This document shows positions 41,971-54,045 of a stretch of 64,000 nt of DNA, one piece after another. The translations under genes were made by a program, and so were the position numbers. This DNA is from Undaria pinnatifida. Taxonomy: Eukaryota; Sar; Phaeophyceae; Laminariales; Alariaceae. The notes under the pieces were generated by a model that was not told where the DNA came from, did no database searches, and saw only the letters and a list, made by a program, of their open reading frames with translations. The first letter of the stretch is position 1. Each line of letters begins with the position of its first letter. The DNA lies in the NCBI GenBank assembly GCA_012845835.1, contig JABAKD010000007.1, positions 6,984,222 to 7,048,221 of the forward strand, read 5' to 3'.

Positions 41971-44900
41971 TAGACTATATAGCGTAAGGCCGTAGAAGTG
42001 ATGGTGGTCGGCAGCCGTGGAGATTGCAGAGTGCTCTCAGAGAAAATCTTTCAATCCGATCAGTCGTTGAGGCAAACGGGGATATGCCACACGTTCGATT
42101 CCGACAATCGCACTAGCCGCGGTCATTCTACACCCAAGAAAAAACGTTACGTTTAGACTAGAGTGGTCATAACCATCTTCTTTCGTACAGTCTATTCAAT
42201 CCACGTATGTATGTGTAGATCATTTTGGTATTCGGTTAAATCGGTTTCGCTATGAGAAATTGTCCCGCACCGTCGGTTTTCGACGGAATGTGTTGGCGTG
42301 AACGTTTTTTTCTGTGTTCTGGTGCATAAACCTGTATTTTCGCGTCCACCGAGATTTTAATATACGATGCGCGGGTTCAAATTGCTGTGGTAGTGTATTA
42401 GTTTTTTTTGTGAAGTATGTCCCATTTCGACGTGAGGAGGACGGGGCACGTCTGCTTTAAGATGCTGAAAACAGGGCCTAATACCTCACGATCTAGTCAA
42501 CGAAGACTACGTTTTCAACAGCAAAAAGCCCCGACCCAAGGACTATCGAATAATTTGTTCTTGATGCGATAGTTGGGCCTATGTGATGTGTGCGAGGGTT
42601 CAAGCAATGAGAAAAAAAACACCCTCAGCCCACAACAGAAAAAGCACAGTGTATATGAATAAATTGACAGCCTTTCACATGTTGACTCTTGCGGCAGGAC
42701 ATGTCAGTACTCCGTACGGTCCCAGCGTCGTGCAATTTTGGGCAGGTTCTGACACGGGACGGCAACAGCAGGTGCTTCCTCGTCGTTTCCGCTGTCGTCC
42801 GCCACAGGTACTCCGCTAAGGGATAACTGCCAACGTCATCGACAGGTGGAAGTGCTTGGTCGATGTTGACGCTCGCGGGGGGTGGGGTGGTCTTATTGCC
42901 ACAGCGTTTGGTCTGCGTCGAGATCAGAAACATGTCCTCGTCGTAACGAGCACGAACAGTTTCGTCAAATAGTCAACGGTGTTGTCTTCACTGGAACGTG
43001 TATCTGTAAGTAAACCAGAGTATTCGATACTGAACATTTAGAGGTACGTCAAAATTCTGTGATCCAAGGTGCGCTCATTTTGTACGGAATACAATTGTAC
43101 GCAGGAGCTTGGTCAGCTGTCGCGATCCTTTCTACGTGCGACAAGTCCGACGATGTGGGTGTAGGATACCGTTGACTGAAAATGACCCAGAGTATGCTTG
43201 ATGGAAGCCTCTAATACACTGGCGCAATCGTGGACACTGTTTACGAAAATGTCGTCTTTTTTGTTCTTGGGATTATGTATAAAAGGTATTACTGTAAACA
43301 GCCGCTGTCCCTGCCGTCACGCGGGAGAATCGAGTAAATGGCGGCGGAAACAAATTGTAAAGTTCTCCTTGTTAGCCACACAATTTGAACAGAAGTATCT
43401 TGCCGGTTACACTCTTATTTTCGCTGTTGATTCTGTCACATTCGTTGTCATGGAAGTCATGTCGTGTACAGTTGCACGTGTCACCATCAAGAGCCGTTCC
43501 AACTTCATCGCGGTTTTGACGTTCACTCCGCATCGTTCGGGGGGCGTTCATTGACAGAAATGAGCTGTCTCGCTCAAAAACGTTGGGAAAATGTCACAAT
43601 CCTTTCGCTGTTTGGAGTTTATATGGGGTGAGGGCCAACGTCTGCTGTCGCTTGCTGTCGCGAGATACAGCGTTTGGAGGGGGGTGGGGGGGTCTGTATC
43701 GTGCGTTGAGTAGCAAAGCCTCTACGGGTGTCCACGATATTTCGTTAACGTCTCTACACGTTGTCCGGTTCGGTCGTTCGTTCTATGAGCTGGACAAAGC
43801 AAGGCGTGGTCACTTAGGTCTGGGCACTTCATATGGGATTTCAAACTGGTAGAGGAGTGCTTGTTTCCAATTGATGTGTGTATACCGTCATGGTTATTAT
43901 GAGCGGCGGTTATCACGGTCGCTGGCGGGACGTACGGGGTGGACACCGACGATAACTTCGACGATGTGGATGCTTCATCGTTTTTGTGGATAAAAACCAT
44001 CTTCAACTGTGGATGCATTTGTTTTTCCATCTTCTCGTAATCCTCGATCCCTTAACAAAAGTGTTTCACCATTAAGGTCCGAGGCAATCGCCTAACGGGG
44101 TAGACACTTACACCACCTTACAGTCAATATGTCCCTCTGGTCAAAGCGATAATACTATATCATCGCAACGATCACGGGAAGAAATATCTAACTAACCGCT
44201 CCGTACGCGACAGTGTCTGAATGTGAGACCGATCTCCTAGAGGATGCCGCTATACCCCCCACCATTTCAGAAATATCTACGGAAATGCATGGCGCATGTA
44301 CCAGGCTGTAGATGGTTCATCGATGATTTACGCTCGGGGAGCCCATTGCAAGTTCAGGGCGGTTTGGTTCCATGGTCCCAGTGAGTTATGGGCTGTGAGA
44401 AACGTTGAGAGGAGCGGTCATTCTTCAATGCTGCAGTCTCAACCTTTCGGTGTGTTTCAAGCAACCCTCGTTCACGGGGTATCCTGGAAAGAGGGGCGAT
44501 AACAAAGACGTAAGAACAACACGTCAAACTGAAGGGGTTTAACCCTGCAATATCCCCAACCATTATGATTTATTCGTCGAACATGATTGGAGTTAGACTC
44601 TATTAGAAACAAGTATTTCACAATATACCCCGATTCCGCCCTCGTCAGGTTGCACGTTCCTTCTTTCAAAATTCTTTTTTCGGTGAGATATGTAGCTCTC
44701 CACGGGGATCCTCTACAACCTGTATGATACACTATCGACGTCGCACAGGCCTTTTCCTGCGCACTGCAGCACATGTACGAAGGAATCACAATAGCAGAGT
44801 TCAGGTGGGAACAGGTGCCATCTCGAATACGAATGACGTGGGAGCCGGATTGGTGGCAAAACCGTTCTCTGGTAGAGGGTCAAGTTGACACTGACTGGGC

Positions 44901-46339
44901 GTATAATTAATGTAGCCCGAGATACGCCGCGGACGAGCACAAGATGTCTGTGTTTTGTAAGCGGGATGTGCGCGCAGAATCCAACACCAAGGAACGAGCA
45001 CCTTGGACCGTGATGCTGGGGAAATTATCATAGCAGGACGGAGATGACTTGATGTTAACAGCACAAGAAAAAGGAAGACGTAGCAGCGCTAACACGACTC
45101 AAAAAACAAGGATGCGCTCGACGATGGCAGGATACCTAGTGGTCCGGACGAAAGGACGCAAAGGAACCGGTTGTAAAGTCCAAGACTATCAATTTTGTCA
45201 CACTATACTACTTGCACAACCGCGTTTTTTGAGCATGGGTGCACGACGAACTGGTTGCCTCAAAAATCCACTACGTTGATCCACATCTGTTTACAAGCGC
45301 CGGTAAGGAAACGATTGCTTTAAAGTGAATGAACCAAAGTTTACCTCCCGCAGGGTCTGTCTCTTTGTTACCTGCAATCATTAAGACCTAGTTGAAGCCA
45401 TTGTCGGCGTTCATGATTTCTTCAGTCAGAGAGAGCGCCACGACACTTGCGACGCCTCCCTCCAAGTCGATCCTACACTAGGATACATATTTTGGGCGGT
45501 ATATTGTTCAACGTCGAAGAAGCAAAAGGAGCGGGGCGGCACGTTCTGGATCCGGTTGTTAACAACAAAATGGTTGTAACACTGGTACCTGGAAGGGCAT
45601 ATCGCGAACGAGAATGAACGCAACACAATCCTCTACATATTTAGTCGGCGATAAAGAAAGATCCCGGGACCGGCATTGCTGGACGCCGTGCTCGGTGACC
45701 CAATCACAGCGACATTGCGTACACCGCGGTCGATAACTATTTCGGGTTTCCATGTAAATGCCGAACGTTTTCTTATCGCTGGTAACCGTGAATATACGGA
45801 ATGTTTACTTATAGCTAGTAACCCAAAGGACGTGCCGGCATGTCCAGACGCCGCAACGTTGATCACGCGCTTTCAACCAAAATGGTGAGGCAATCAGGGC
45901 AATACGTTTCCGGAGAATTGAAGCAGGAGAAACGGGAACGATACAGCTGGTGCCTCATCCACATTGCAATATGAGGTGGGTGTCGATGATGAACATGTCA
46001 CTCTAAACCGAAGGCATTTGCGTCGACAATTGCTGCTCCTGTGCTGCTGGGAGCATTTCGGGTGAACGACGGTCCACATTCTCTCGGTGTTTAGCTTTGC
46101 AATACCGTGTGCATGTATCTGCTTTTGTTCCTCCCTCCAGCCCTAGCCTTGGTGATATCGTAGTTTGAGCCCGGGAAATCCCTGCCTCAGGTTGGGTTCT
46201 TCGCATTTTTTTGGCACGGGATCTCACATCTGCCCTCTCCCCTCCGTGCCCCTTGTCGCCACCACGATATTAATCGCACTTGAAAATGAACGTATTACAG
46301 TTCTGCAATAAAGAGGCTAGAACTCGTTCTTCGTACAGA
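41971..46339. other. No gene recognised
   Basis: The longest frame is 118 codons (43198-43554, plus). No domains, tRNA cloverleafs or shared repeats were seen by eye. Confidence 0.4.
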
Positions 46340-47300
46340 ATATAAAAAAAATGAAGATACACTCCAGATGTGAGATCGAATATTCTGTCGAAACTCATAG
46401 TCAATATTTGCAAGCTTCGTGTAATGCTCTGATACCGCGTAATACGGGTTGTGTGTCCTCATTAATTAGTCAATAAAGGTCGGCGATTCCCCTTGCAACT
46501 ACAGTGTAGCTATCAGGGTCAACAGGGTGATGTTAGTCAGTATGTGCACGAAAACTATAAAACCCGTTTCTGAGGGGGACAAAATCTGACAGCTGTGGAA
46601 GGAAATACATTCGTTTATCAAGTTAATCCTGTAAGTCGAATAACCGGTGAGGAGAGGCCGAAGTTTTGAAGAACGTGGGGGCCTGGTTTTGATCTAAAGG
46701 GAGCGGGGGTCGGGGGCCGGGGGGGGGGGGGGGACGGGCGGGGCAGCTCAATTTGTGCGTGGAAATTATAAATCTTCAAAGGGGATAAATCTGACGGTTT
46801 TGGAAAAAAAACACCAGTTTATCATGGGGGGGGGGCAGCTTAATCTGTGCGTAGAAACTATATATTCTTTTAAGGGGATAAATGTGACGGTTTTGGAAAG
46901 AATGCACCAGTTTATCATGTATATCCTGTAAGTCGTACAACCAGTGAGTAGAGGGCGGTGTGTTCGAGGGGGTGGGGGTGGGGTGGGGTGGGGGGGTGGG
47001 GGTGGGGAAGTGGGGGGGTGGGAGAGGGGGGAGAGAGGGTCGGGGGGGGGCGGGGGGGGCGGAGGGAAGGTCTTTAGGTGGCATAGATGTAGGGGTTTGC
47101 TATACGTGTGGTGCTAGGTCTAGGCGATGGTGCGGGTGGTGGGGAAGGAGGGGGCGTTGGGGGCGGGGGGGGGGGAGGAAGAACGGCATGGATGGCTCTT
47201 GAAAGTTAATGAGGTGATATCCAGTGGGTGGAAGTGTTTATTACTCTGGCGGATTTCGATATTAGGTGGGGCGTTTGAACAAGGGAGAGCGAGCAAAAAA
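46340..47300 (-). repeat. Long inverted copy of the composite repeat
   Basis: In reverse order to 4970-5865 it has the dispersed module (46340-46432), the GGTCGGCGATTCCCC segment, and the subunits GGGGGACAAAATCTGACAGC (about 46575), GGGGATAAATCTGACGG (about 46780) and GGGGATAAATGTGACGG (about 46876). These are each separated by poly-G. The GGCATGGATGGCTCTTGAAA end follows (47183-47300), matching 4970-5095. It is diverged from the 5-kb copy. Confidence 0.7.
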
Positions 47301-47351
47301 AAACAGAAAAGGGGGGGGGGGGGGGAAGGGTTCATAAGAGGTTTAGGTCAC

Positions 47352-47610
47352 ATATAATATTTAAATACACTCCGGCTGTGAGATCAAATATATGTACGGG
47401 CTTGTTATACGCGTGGTGCTAGGTCTAGCCGATCGTGCGGGTGGTGGGGAAGCAGGGGGCATCGAAGGGGGCGGGGGAAGAACGAAAACTACCACATGGA
47501 TATTTAGCAAGATAATGACGTGATATCAATCGCGTAGAGGTGCTTATTACTGTGGCCGATCTCGATTGTAAGTGGGGCGTTTGAACAAACAGAATATATG
47601 TATCTGTGTT
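47352..47610 (-). repeat. Further partial copy of the composite repeat
   Basis: ATTTAAATACACTCCGGCTG (end of the module) at about 47360 is joined directly to GCGTGGTGCTAGGTCTAG, poly-G and the 5'-type segment (47490-47600; AAGTGGGGCGTTTGAACAA). The middle is deleted. It is arranged in tandem with the preceding copy. Confidence 0.6.
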
Positions 47611-48639
47611 GGAGTTGTAAAAACAGCAAAATATGTATTGATTCCTCGTATATAATATTATATGGTTGTCTCCAGGAAATCGTTGCCACAGAGGCCAGGA
47701 TATGCGACCAGACGAGGTAACAACACGACAAAACTAAAATGTTGGAGTGAAGGACAAGCCAGGTGGCGGATTTCTTGCCTCTTTTTTTGTTTTGCACTAC
47801 GCACAAACGGGGTACGTGATTGGTTGTTACAGCATATTCCGCCTACGTCTCGTTCTCGAAAGATATGTGTGAGATTGTTGGGCGTTTTTGTGGGGATAGA
47901 TATCGTTGAGACTTGAGGGCGGTGAAAAAACAATCATCAGGGATATCCCGCCGACCTGCCATACACGAAGAGCGACGAAACACAACACAAAAAGAACGGA
48001 GTCGAAACACAACACAAAAAGAACGGAGTCGCGACCGTTCGTCTAGAGGTATTTCTCTATCTCGACGGCCTTCACGACGGCTTGAGTCCGCAAAATGATT
48101 GCAAACATCGGAGAAATCTTGATCCCCTCGAACGATTAATAAGGTCTGCCTGTGAGAGGGTTGAGACACATGTTTACCCTGTGCATGTTTCACATCCACT
48201 TGCTGCGTGAAACCGCGTACAGAGACAGCAGCAAATGTTTATTTCAGTTCCTGCGTACGTAAACCACGACGGCACAAGCACGATATGAAAATCAAACTTT
48301 GTGCCACAGGAGGAACATGTACGGGTCCATCCGGTTTTGGGGACTAGCTTGGCGCAAGCTTGTAAAGATGGTGGCGCTCTTCGAATACCCCATACGAATA
48401 CATTACATTACTTTGTCTTAATGACAGTGATGAATCGACACGTTGGACATGCGCAGAGTTGGTGGATATTTCTCATAATATTTCTTCAGCAACAGATGTG
48501 GGGACGAAGCTCCTGGATATAGTGTGGAACGTGGTAAAATGAGCGAAGTTGGACAAGGTACCACCAACAATTGAACTAGTTGAGGTTTTCTGTTGTTTCT
48601 TGGTACGAAACCGTGTCACAACATTATTAAAAGTATGTT
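47611..48639. other. No gene recognised; a 24-bp perfect tandem repeat inside
   Basis: AACACAACACAAAAAGAACG followed by GAGTCG is repeated in tandem around 47979-48030. Frames up to 118 codons span it and are unrecognised. Confidence 0.45.
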
Positions 48640-48722
48640 ATTAAAAGAACTGGAGCTAGCTGTGAGATGATGGAACATATCGTCGAGAAACTCATCTTTG
48701 AAAGCTGTGTGTGATACTCATC
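48640..48722 (-). repeat. Dispersed module, diverged solo copy
   Basis: Inverted GAAACTCATCTTTGAAAGCT with GTGTGTGATACTC and an upstream AGCTGTGAGATGAT: the same order as in the 5-kb copy, with several substitutions. Confidence 0.6.
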
Positions 48723-48859
48723 TTGTCGAAACCGTCAAGGGACTTCTTTTCTTTTTTTCCAGTCGTTGTTGTTTGCATGAGACTGCTCAATCTCGATGTG
48801 ATGAAAAGAGAAGTAGCTTGCCCGCCTATCTGTGAGGCACGCACATATCCAACAAAAAT

Positions 48860-49115
48860 TGCCAAATACCGGCATTTCCCGTGTTACCGGTTACCAACAA
48901 GGGCGTTACCGCCGAAAAACGAAATACCGTCTACCGTCACGAAACTACCGTCGTGTTGCATTACCGCCGAAATACTACCGGCGTATTTTAGTTTTACCGT
49001 TTCCGTCAAGACAGTTACCGTCAAATAACGAAATGCCGACTACCGCCAGCAAAACTACCGGCAAGTGGCAGTACCGCCCCGTCTGAGACCGCCTAAAATA
49101 TCGTTACCGAACACC
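48860..49115 (+). repeat. TACCG-rich short-motif tract
   Basis: TACCG starts at 48867, 48885, 48907, 48925, 48932, 48946, 48962, 48976, 48995, 49016, 49041, 49056, 49072 and 49105: fourteen copies in about 240 bases. They are often TACCGTC or TACCGCC, separated by AC/GAAA-type spacers of 7-33 bases. It is not a regular tandem repeat and has no stable reading frame. Confidence 0.8.
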
Positions 49116-51715
49116 ACCCTGGGGGGAAAATGCTAACTGTGCAAACCTAATCCTGGAAACGCAAATCCTACGTTCAGCGACGTGATCGTGTCAGCAAAAC
49201 CGACGTGGAATTGTCTGCTGTTTGGTGAGATCTTATATGGTAGAACCAAGGTGCACGCTTGCGCCCTGCACAATTCAAGTGCCAGAGTGCAGCAGTAGTA
49301 CCTGAATGTGATGCGAAATTACGAGATATGGTGAAAAACTGTAGGTAGGTGTGGTTCCAGTGTCCCAAGTGAGCAGTAGAGTTTAATACTTTATCGAGAC
49401 GATTGTTGGCGCACGCTGTGTTCGAGACGAAGGGAGTTTGGCCCTAGACTACATTGGTTGGTTGTGTTTCATTGGAGAGTGTGTAGTCTGAAGCTTTTTC
49501 ACCAAAAAGCGGTAAGGTACCCTCGAGGTAAGAGAGTCCTGATTTTGAAAATTCAGGAGTTTTGTGAGGGGTTCAACACCTGTGCTGCAGGCTCCTTCCT
49601 CGGAATAAAGAAAGAAATACCACCTGGTTCGTGGTACAGCAGTATAACACTATTAAAATACTAGACTACTGCTCTACGAAAAAAAAGCTTCAAAAACTGC
49701 TGGAACGCCTTGTGTGTATCGTTGTATCTTTGTATCTGGTATCTTTGATGTTACCAGTTAGTTGTCTCGGTCCTCGTATGGCCACCTATATTTGATCAGG
49801 TGAGTGCCTCACTGTGCAGTATTATGTGTGTGTGCAACCCGAGCAAGCATAGTTTAAACAATACCACCAGGTATTGTTCCATCCTCCTATGCCATTGCAG
49901 ACATCGTCAGATGGCGACAGCGACTGCCGGCCGAGGAGAAAACAACGAAGTGCGTGCTGCATGCCGACGTGCGACCAGCTGTCTCCTGCGGTTATTAGAC
50001 TAGTCTATACGCACTCGTACCGTGATGAAAGTGCCATAACCTTCCACGGATTAACGTCTAATCAGCATTACATCGTGGCCCTCTTTGGTCGATGCCGCTG
50101 GAATGCTGCATTGAAACCGGAGTCCTTGTGCAATGCTGGCTGGCAAATTCAGACGTCCCAAGTTGTCCCGTGCCTGGTATCGATATATACCACGTATCAG
50201 ATAGATACTCTGGCGAAGCATTTGTTACTCTTGGCATACTATTGTGGACGTTTCAGAAGTAAATTCCTGGGTACTTTTACCTACGAGAGTTTTGCTTGAG
50301 GATCGTTTGCGAGACACATTTATTTGTGACTGAGGGAAATTATACTCGTACGTAGCCACGATACGATCCTGGTTACCTCGGCCATGCCAGCCATGCACGA
50401 AGAGCCTGATCGCGAAGCAGAGGAATAGGACATAATCTAGAGACCAAGCGTGCAGCAGAAGAGTAACTGGTCTGGTGAGAAATTGAGTGCCCGTGTGTCG
50501 TACAGTACAACCCCCTGCGATCTACCCACATGAACATCACTTCCGATCTCATTGCCCCTGTCGTCCCCTTTGACGGAAGCCAGCTATATATTATCGCTAC
50601 GATAAAGGCCGCTGTTTGTATGCACCTTTGTTCAATCGTTCGTTATCGATATTTTGCCCGGGGTAAGTATGGTAAAGGATACGTCGGGCGGACGAGCAAT
50701 TGACGCCTCACAGTACAGCAGCAGTGGTAGCAATACGGTACTAGCAGCAGCGTGAGTCAACATACGGCGCCCCTGGTGTGCGGTGCGCGTATTCGCAACG
50801 GTTATGTTCTTCTCCGCATCAGTTTTTGGGATAAGGAGGCTCTTAAGCCCCTAGACTGAGGAACCGCAAAAAAAAAATTGGTGCACTTCTTTCGTAGCAC
50901 GCGTCCATAGTCACAACCAACGCGGGACTGATCTCGTGTGTACTCGTGTCTTCGCCGCCACGCGATGCATGTTCAAACAGCACTACTATTCTACTCATGC
51001 AACTTCAGCAGTAGAACGTTTTCGTGACGTGGAGATATTTTGGAATTTTTCGGCTGTGTTTTTGGTATATTTCCACTGATGATGCCCCAGTTTTCATGCC
51101 GTGTATTTCAATGAACTGGAGTCTGACGCCGGGACTCTAACTTAACCACCTTCCAAAATTATGGACAATGACGAGCGGGTGGCTAAAGCGAATTTTGTTG
51201 TTCGGTTATTGTATTTATTACTACTCGCGACACGGCCACGGCTCCGCTCGTAGTTCTAGCTCTGCGTTTTTTACAGTGATATAGTCTAATCGGTCAGGGC
51301 ATTGTAGTGCACATCGTCTTAGCAGTGTGCCGTGGTGTACCGTTCCGAATGATAATGTACGGACCATCAGGGTAAGAATGCAAAGTCCAAACGGTCAAAA
51401 CTTTTGCGTTCAAAGTCCCTGAGTGGTGCTATATACGTACATGGCATAAAACGCGTAGCCCCAATAGCACACGTGTACTCGTGAATGAGAGTACCCCGCC
51501 ACGGAGAACATTGGTACTGCTGCAAGTACCATTACTCTACCAACACTACCACCATACTACCTGTATCCTACTTGCTGCCATATACTTGTCGCGAGCTAGG
51601 AACACCCAAGTCGCCAGTGCGTAGGTCTAACACATGCCGGCCAAGAACCAATGAGCCGACGGGAGTAGGACTTCAAAACCATGCGGCATGGATTAAGGGG
51701 ATATCCGTTTGAGTC
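49116..51715. other. No gene recognised
   Basis: A 141-codon frame (49874-50299, plus) is the longest. It has no domain I recognise, so it is left uncalled. GCTCTTAAGCCCC at about 50838-50850, followed by TAGACTGAGGAACC, resembles a sequence near 57932-57958. Confidence 0.4.
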
Positions 51716-51717
51716 CA

Positions 51718-52700
51718 GAGGTTGTTGGAGTTGTACATATACGAACGGACTGATGGTCCGCGGATGATACTTTACCTTCTCTGGGTGCACTAGAACCTCG
51801 ATATTGTCCCGAACGGCAACTTTTGAAGCGCGCGGGCCTCACGTGCCGAGAAACGAGCCCTCAGCCGATGGAGTTAGCGTTTCCACCGTGTCGGCGGTAA
51901 CGACCCAGGGGGATAACGTTTTCGCACCCGGGTTGATGGTCACGCAAACGTTGCGAGCATTTTTTTATCCGGTGACGGGATCTATTCTTCTCAGATCCAG
52001 CGGGACCTGGAGGTTATCCCCAGAAGCAAACCCGCAGCGCTCCAGCTATATAAGCCCCAACCGAAATGGGGTAGCTTGATTCGGGTGGGGTTTGCACACA
52101 GTGCGGGTCGGCATCGCCTCGAGAGATCACCGTATTCGTCTTAGGGTGGTTGGATCTGTAGATGTAGGGATACTTTCCTCTCAGGTGCGGCGGGACGACG
52201 AGGGTACTTCTAATGGAAACGGTCCACGCTCGGTAGCTCTATTAGCCCCAGGCAACCAGCTTTCATTGGATGGAGGTGGGCTTTCCACACGGTGCGTGGT
52301 TGGATCGCCGAATTGGATATCTGATTTCGTCCCCAGCCGTCGGAGTTGTAGATGTGTGCAATAATTCGTGATCTGATAATGGGATAAAATTCTTCTAGTG
52401 GTTGGGGCGACCTCGCCCTTGGGTCGAGGGCTACTCTACTGAAACGCTGGAGTTATGAGCCCCAGAGATTCAGTGATCAACCAAGGAGGGTGAGATTTCC
52501 ACGCCATTCGGGTGAAATCGGCCTACGGAGTTGCTATATTTCCCCCCCCAGTTGTTGGAGTTGTAGATGTATGGATGCTTCCTTGTCCGGAGGTAAGACT
52601 CTATCCCCAACGGGCACCGTTGGCTCCATATGTATACACTTCTTATCGGTCAGGCTGCGTGGTAGGCGTCTCTACACTGTGCTGCGCGGTGTAGACCCGG
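51718..52700 (+). repeat. Degenerate tandem array, unit about 190-220 bp
   Basis: Three landmark words recur in fixed order. GGAGTTGTAGATGTA-like words are at about 51724, 52150, 52339 and 52557. AGCTMTATNAGCCCCA-like words are at about 52043, 52237 and 52448. GTTTCCACACGGTGCG-like words are at about 51878, 52090, 52283 and 52496. Roughly four to five diverged units, with no conserved frame across units. Confidence 0.75.
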
Positions 52701-53990
52701 GAGACTTTTGTTACCGTCCACCGGTGAATCGAGTTGTCCAAGAACGGAGTAACCTTCTCCTCCGGGCATAGCTTGTTGTGCTCCCAGGTACTGCGCAAGC
52801 TCAACCTCGATACCCATATGACTGGAATGTTCCCGTTCAGCACTACCCTTTTGAGCAAAATCAAGTGACGTCTGGCAGAGATTTGATGGCAACCAGGGAC
52901 CATAATCGCAAGTCAAACTAGCACCGCCGCTGCAAGCCTGGCTTTGATGATGTCAGGACTGCCTCGGGATTGTCGGGAATGTTCCGTATGTCACGGTCAC
53001 GTCTCGCTGCGGCACGATACCTGATGTGTTCTGCCGATCGCGTCACCCCCTCTCCCTACTCACACGGCAAGGCCGCATTGAAGCTCCGAGTGGCGAGACC
53101 CTTAAAACAGACAGACAGGCAGACAGACAGACATACAGACAGACAGACATGCAGACAGACAGACATACAGACATGCAGACAGACAGACAGACAGAAAGAC
53201 AGACCTGGTTTCGGTATCAAAATGTTGGGATATCAAAAGAAGGCTGACACTGGCAGGCGTAGGGTGTTGTTTGAAAGTCGTGATAGTGCCAGCACTGGAA
53301 ACCGGTGATTGAGAGTTGTTAAGTATAAGTGTGCCAGTTCCAGAACACAGTGTGCATTTATGGTCTATGGTATGAACTGACGTGAAGAACAGCACCCACC
53401 ATCCCAGCCACAGCGGGGCCTTGGGTTGATCGCCGCTACCTGAAACAAGAATACGTGAAGGGCACAGATGGCAGCCATCACTTGCCACAGGCGCAGGATG
53501 GTTTTCTTTGGCATACACGCACGTGTTCGACAACACTGCTGATATGTGCCAGGCAAACATAGTTGCTTTTGCCTACATCTCGTTAGAGTACTTCGAAAAT
53601 CGATGTGTTTGCTGTTACGTTTTGCTACATAAAGGTAACTAGTTGCACAATCATCGGCTGATATGATTAGACTATCAATCTCAATATGCTACGAGACAAG
53701 CCATTTGCGATTCAGTACTAGGACGCACGAGGCCAAGTGCACCAATCGTTGTTTGACTTACCGGCATGTCATCAAAATTTGTTGAATCTTGTGAGGATCG
53801 AAGTCAGTGGTTTCCCAAAGATCTCCCAATGGATCGATATCCGCACTTGTATAGCCGATATTGTTCACAAATTGATAGCGGTCCAATTTAGATATTTTCT
53901 CCGACGGTGCTTTGCCACTCCCCCCCCCTCGCTCATAACCCGCCAACGATGGTGGTATGATTGAATTGTGTTTTGATTGAACATTTCGCA
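52701..53990. other. No gene recognised; GACA microsatellite and ankyrin 3 upstream region
   Basis: Frames covering the microsatellite are repeat translations. The last bases (ACATTTCGCAG, to 53991) look like a splice acceptor for the leader exon of the ankyrin gene that follows. Confidence 0.45.
53108..53203 (+). repeat. (CAGA)n microsatellite with CATA and CAGG variants
   Basis: About 95 bases of CAGACAGACAGACATACAGA-type repeats. It is imperfect, with CATA, GGCA and AAGA interruptions. Confidence 0.95.
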
Positions 53991-54045
53991 GATCGCGACA
54001 GGAAGTTTCCTCAACAGCGGCTACAATCTTCTCAAGAACATTATC

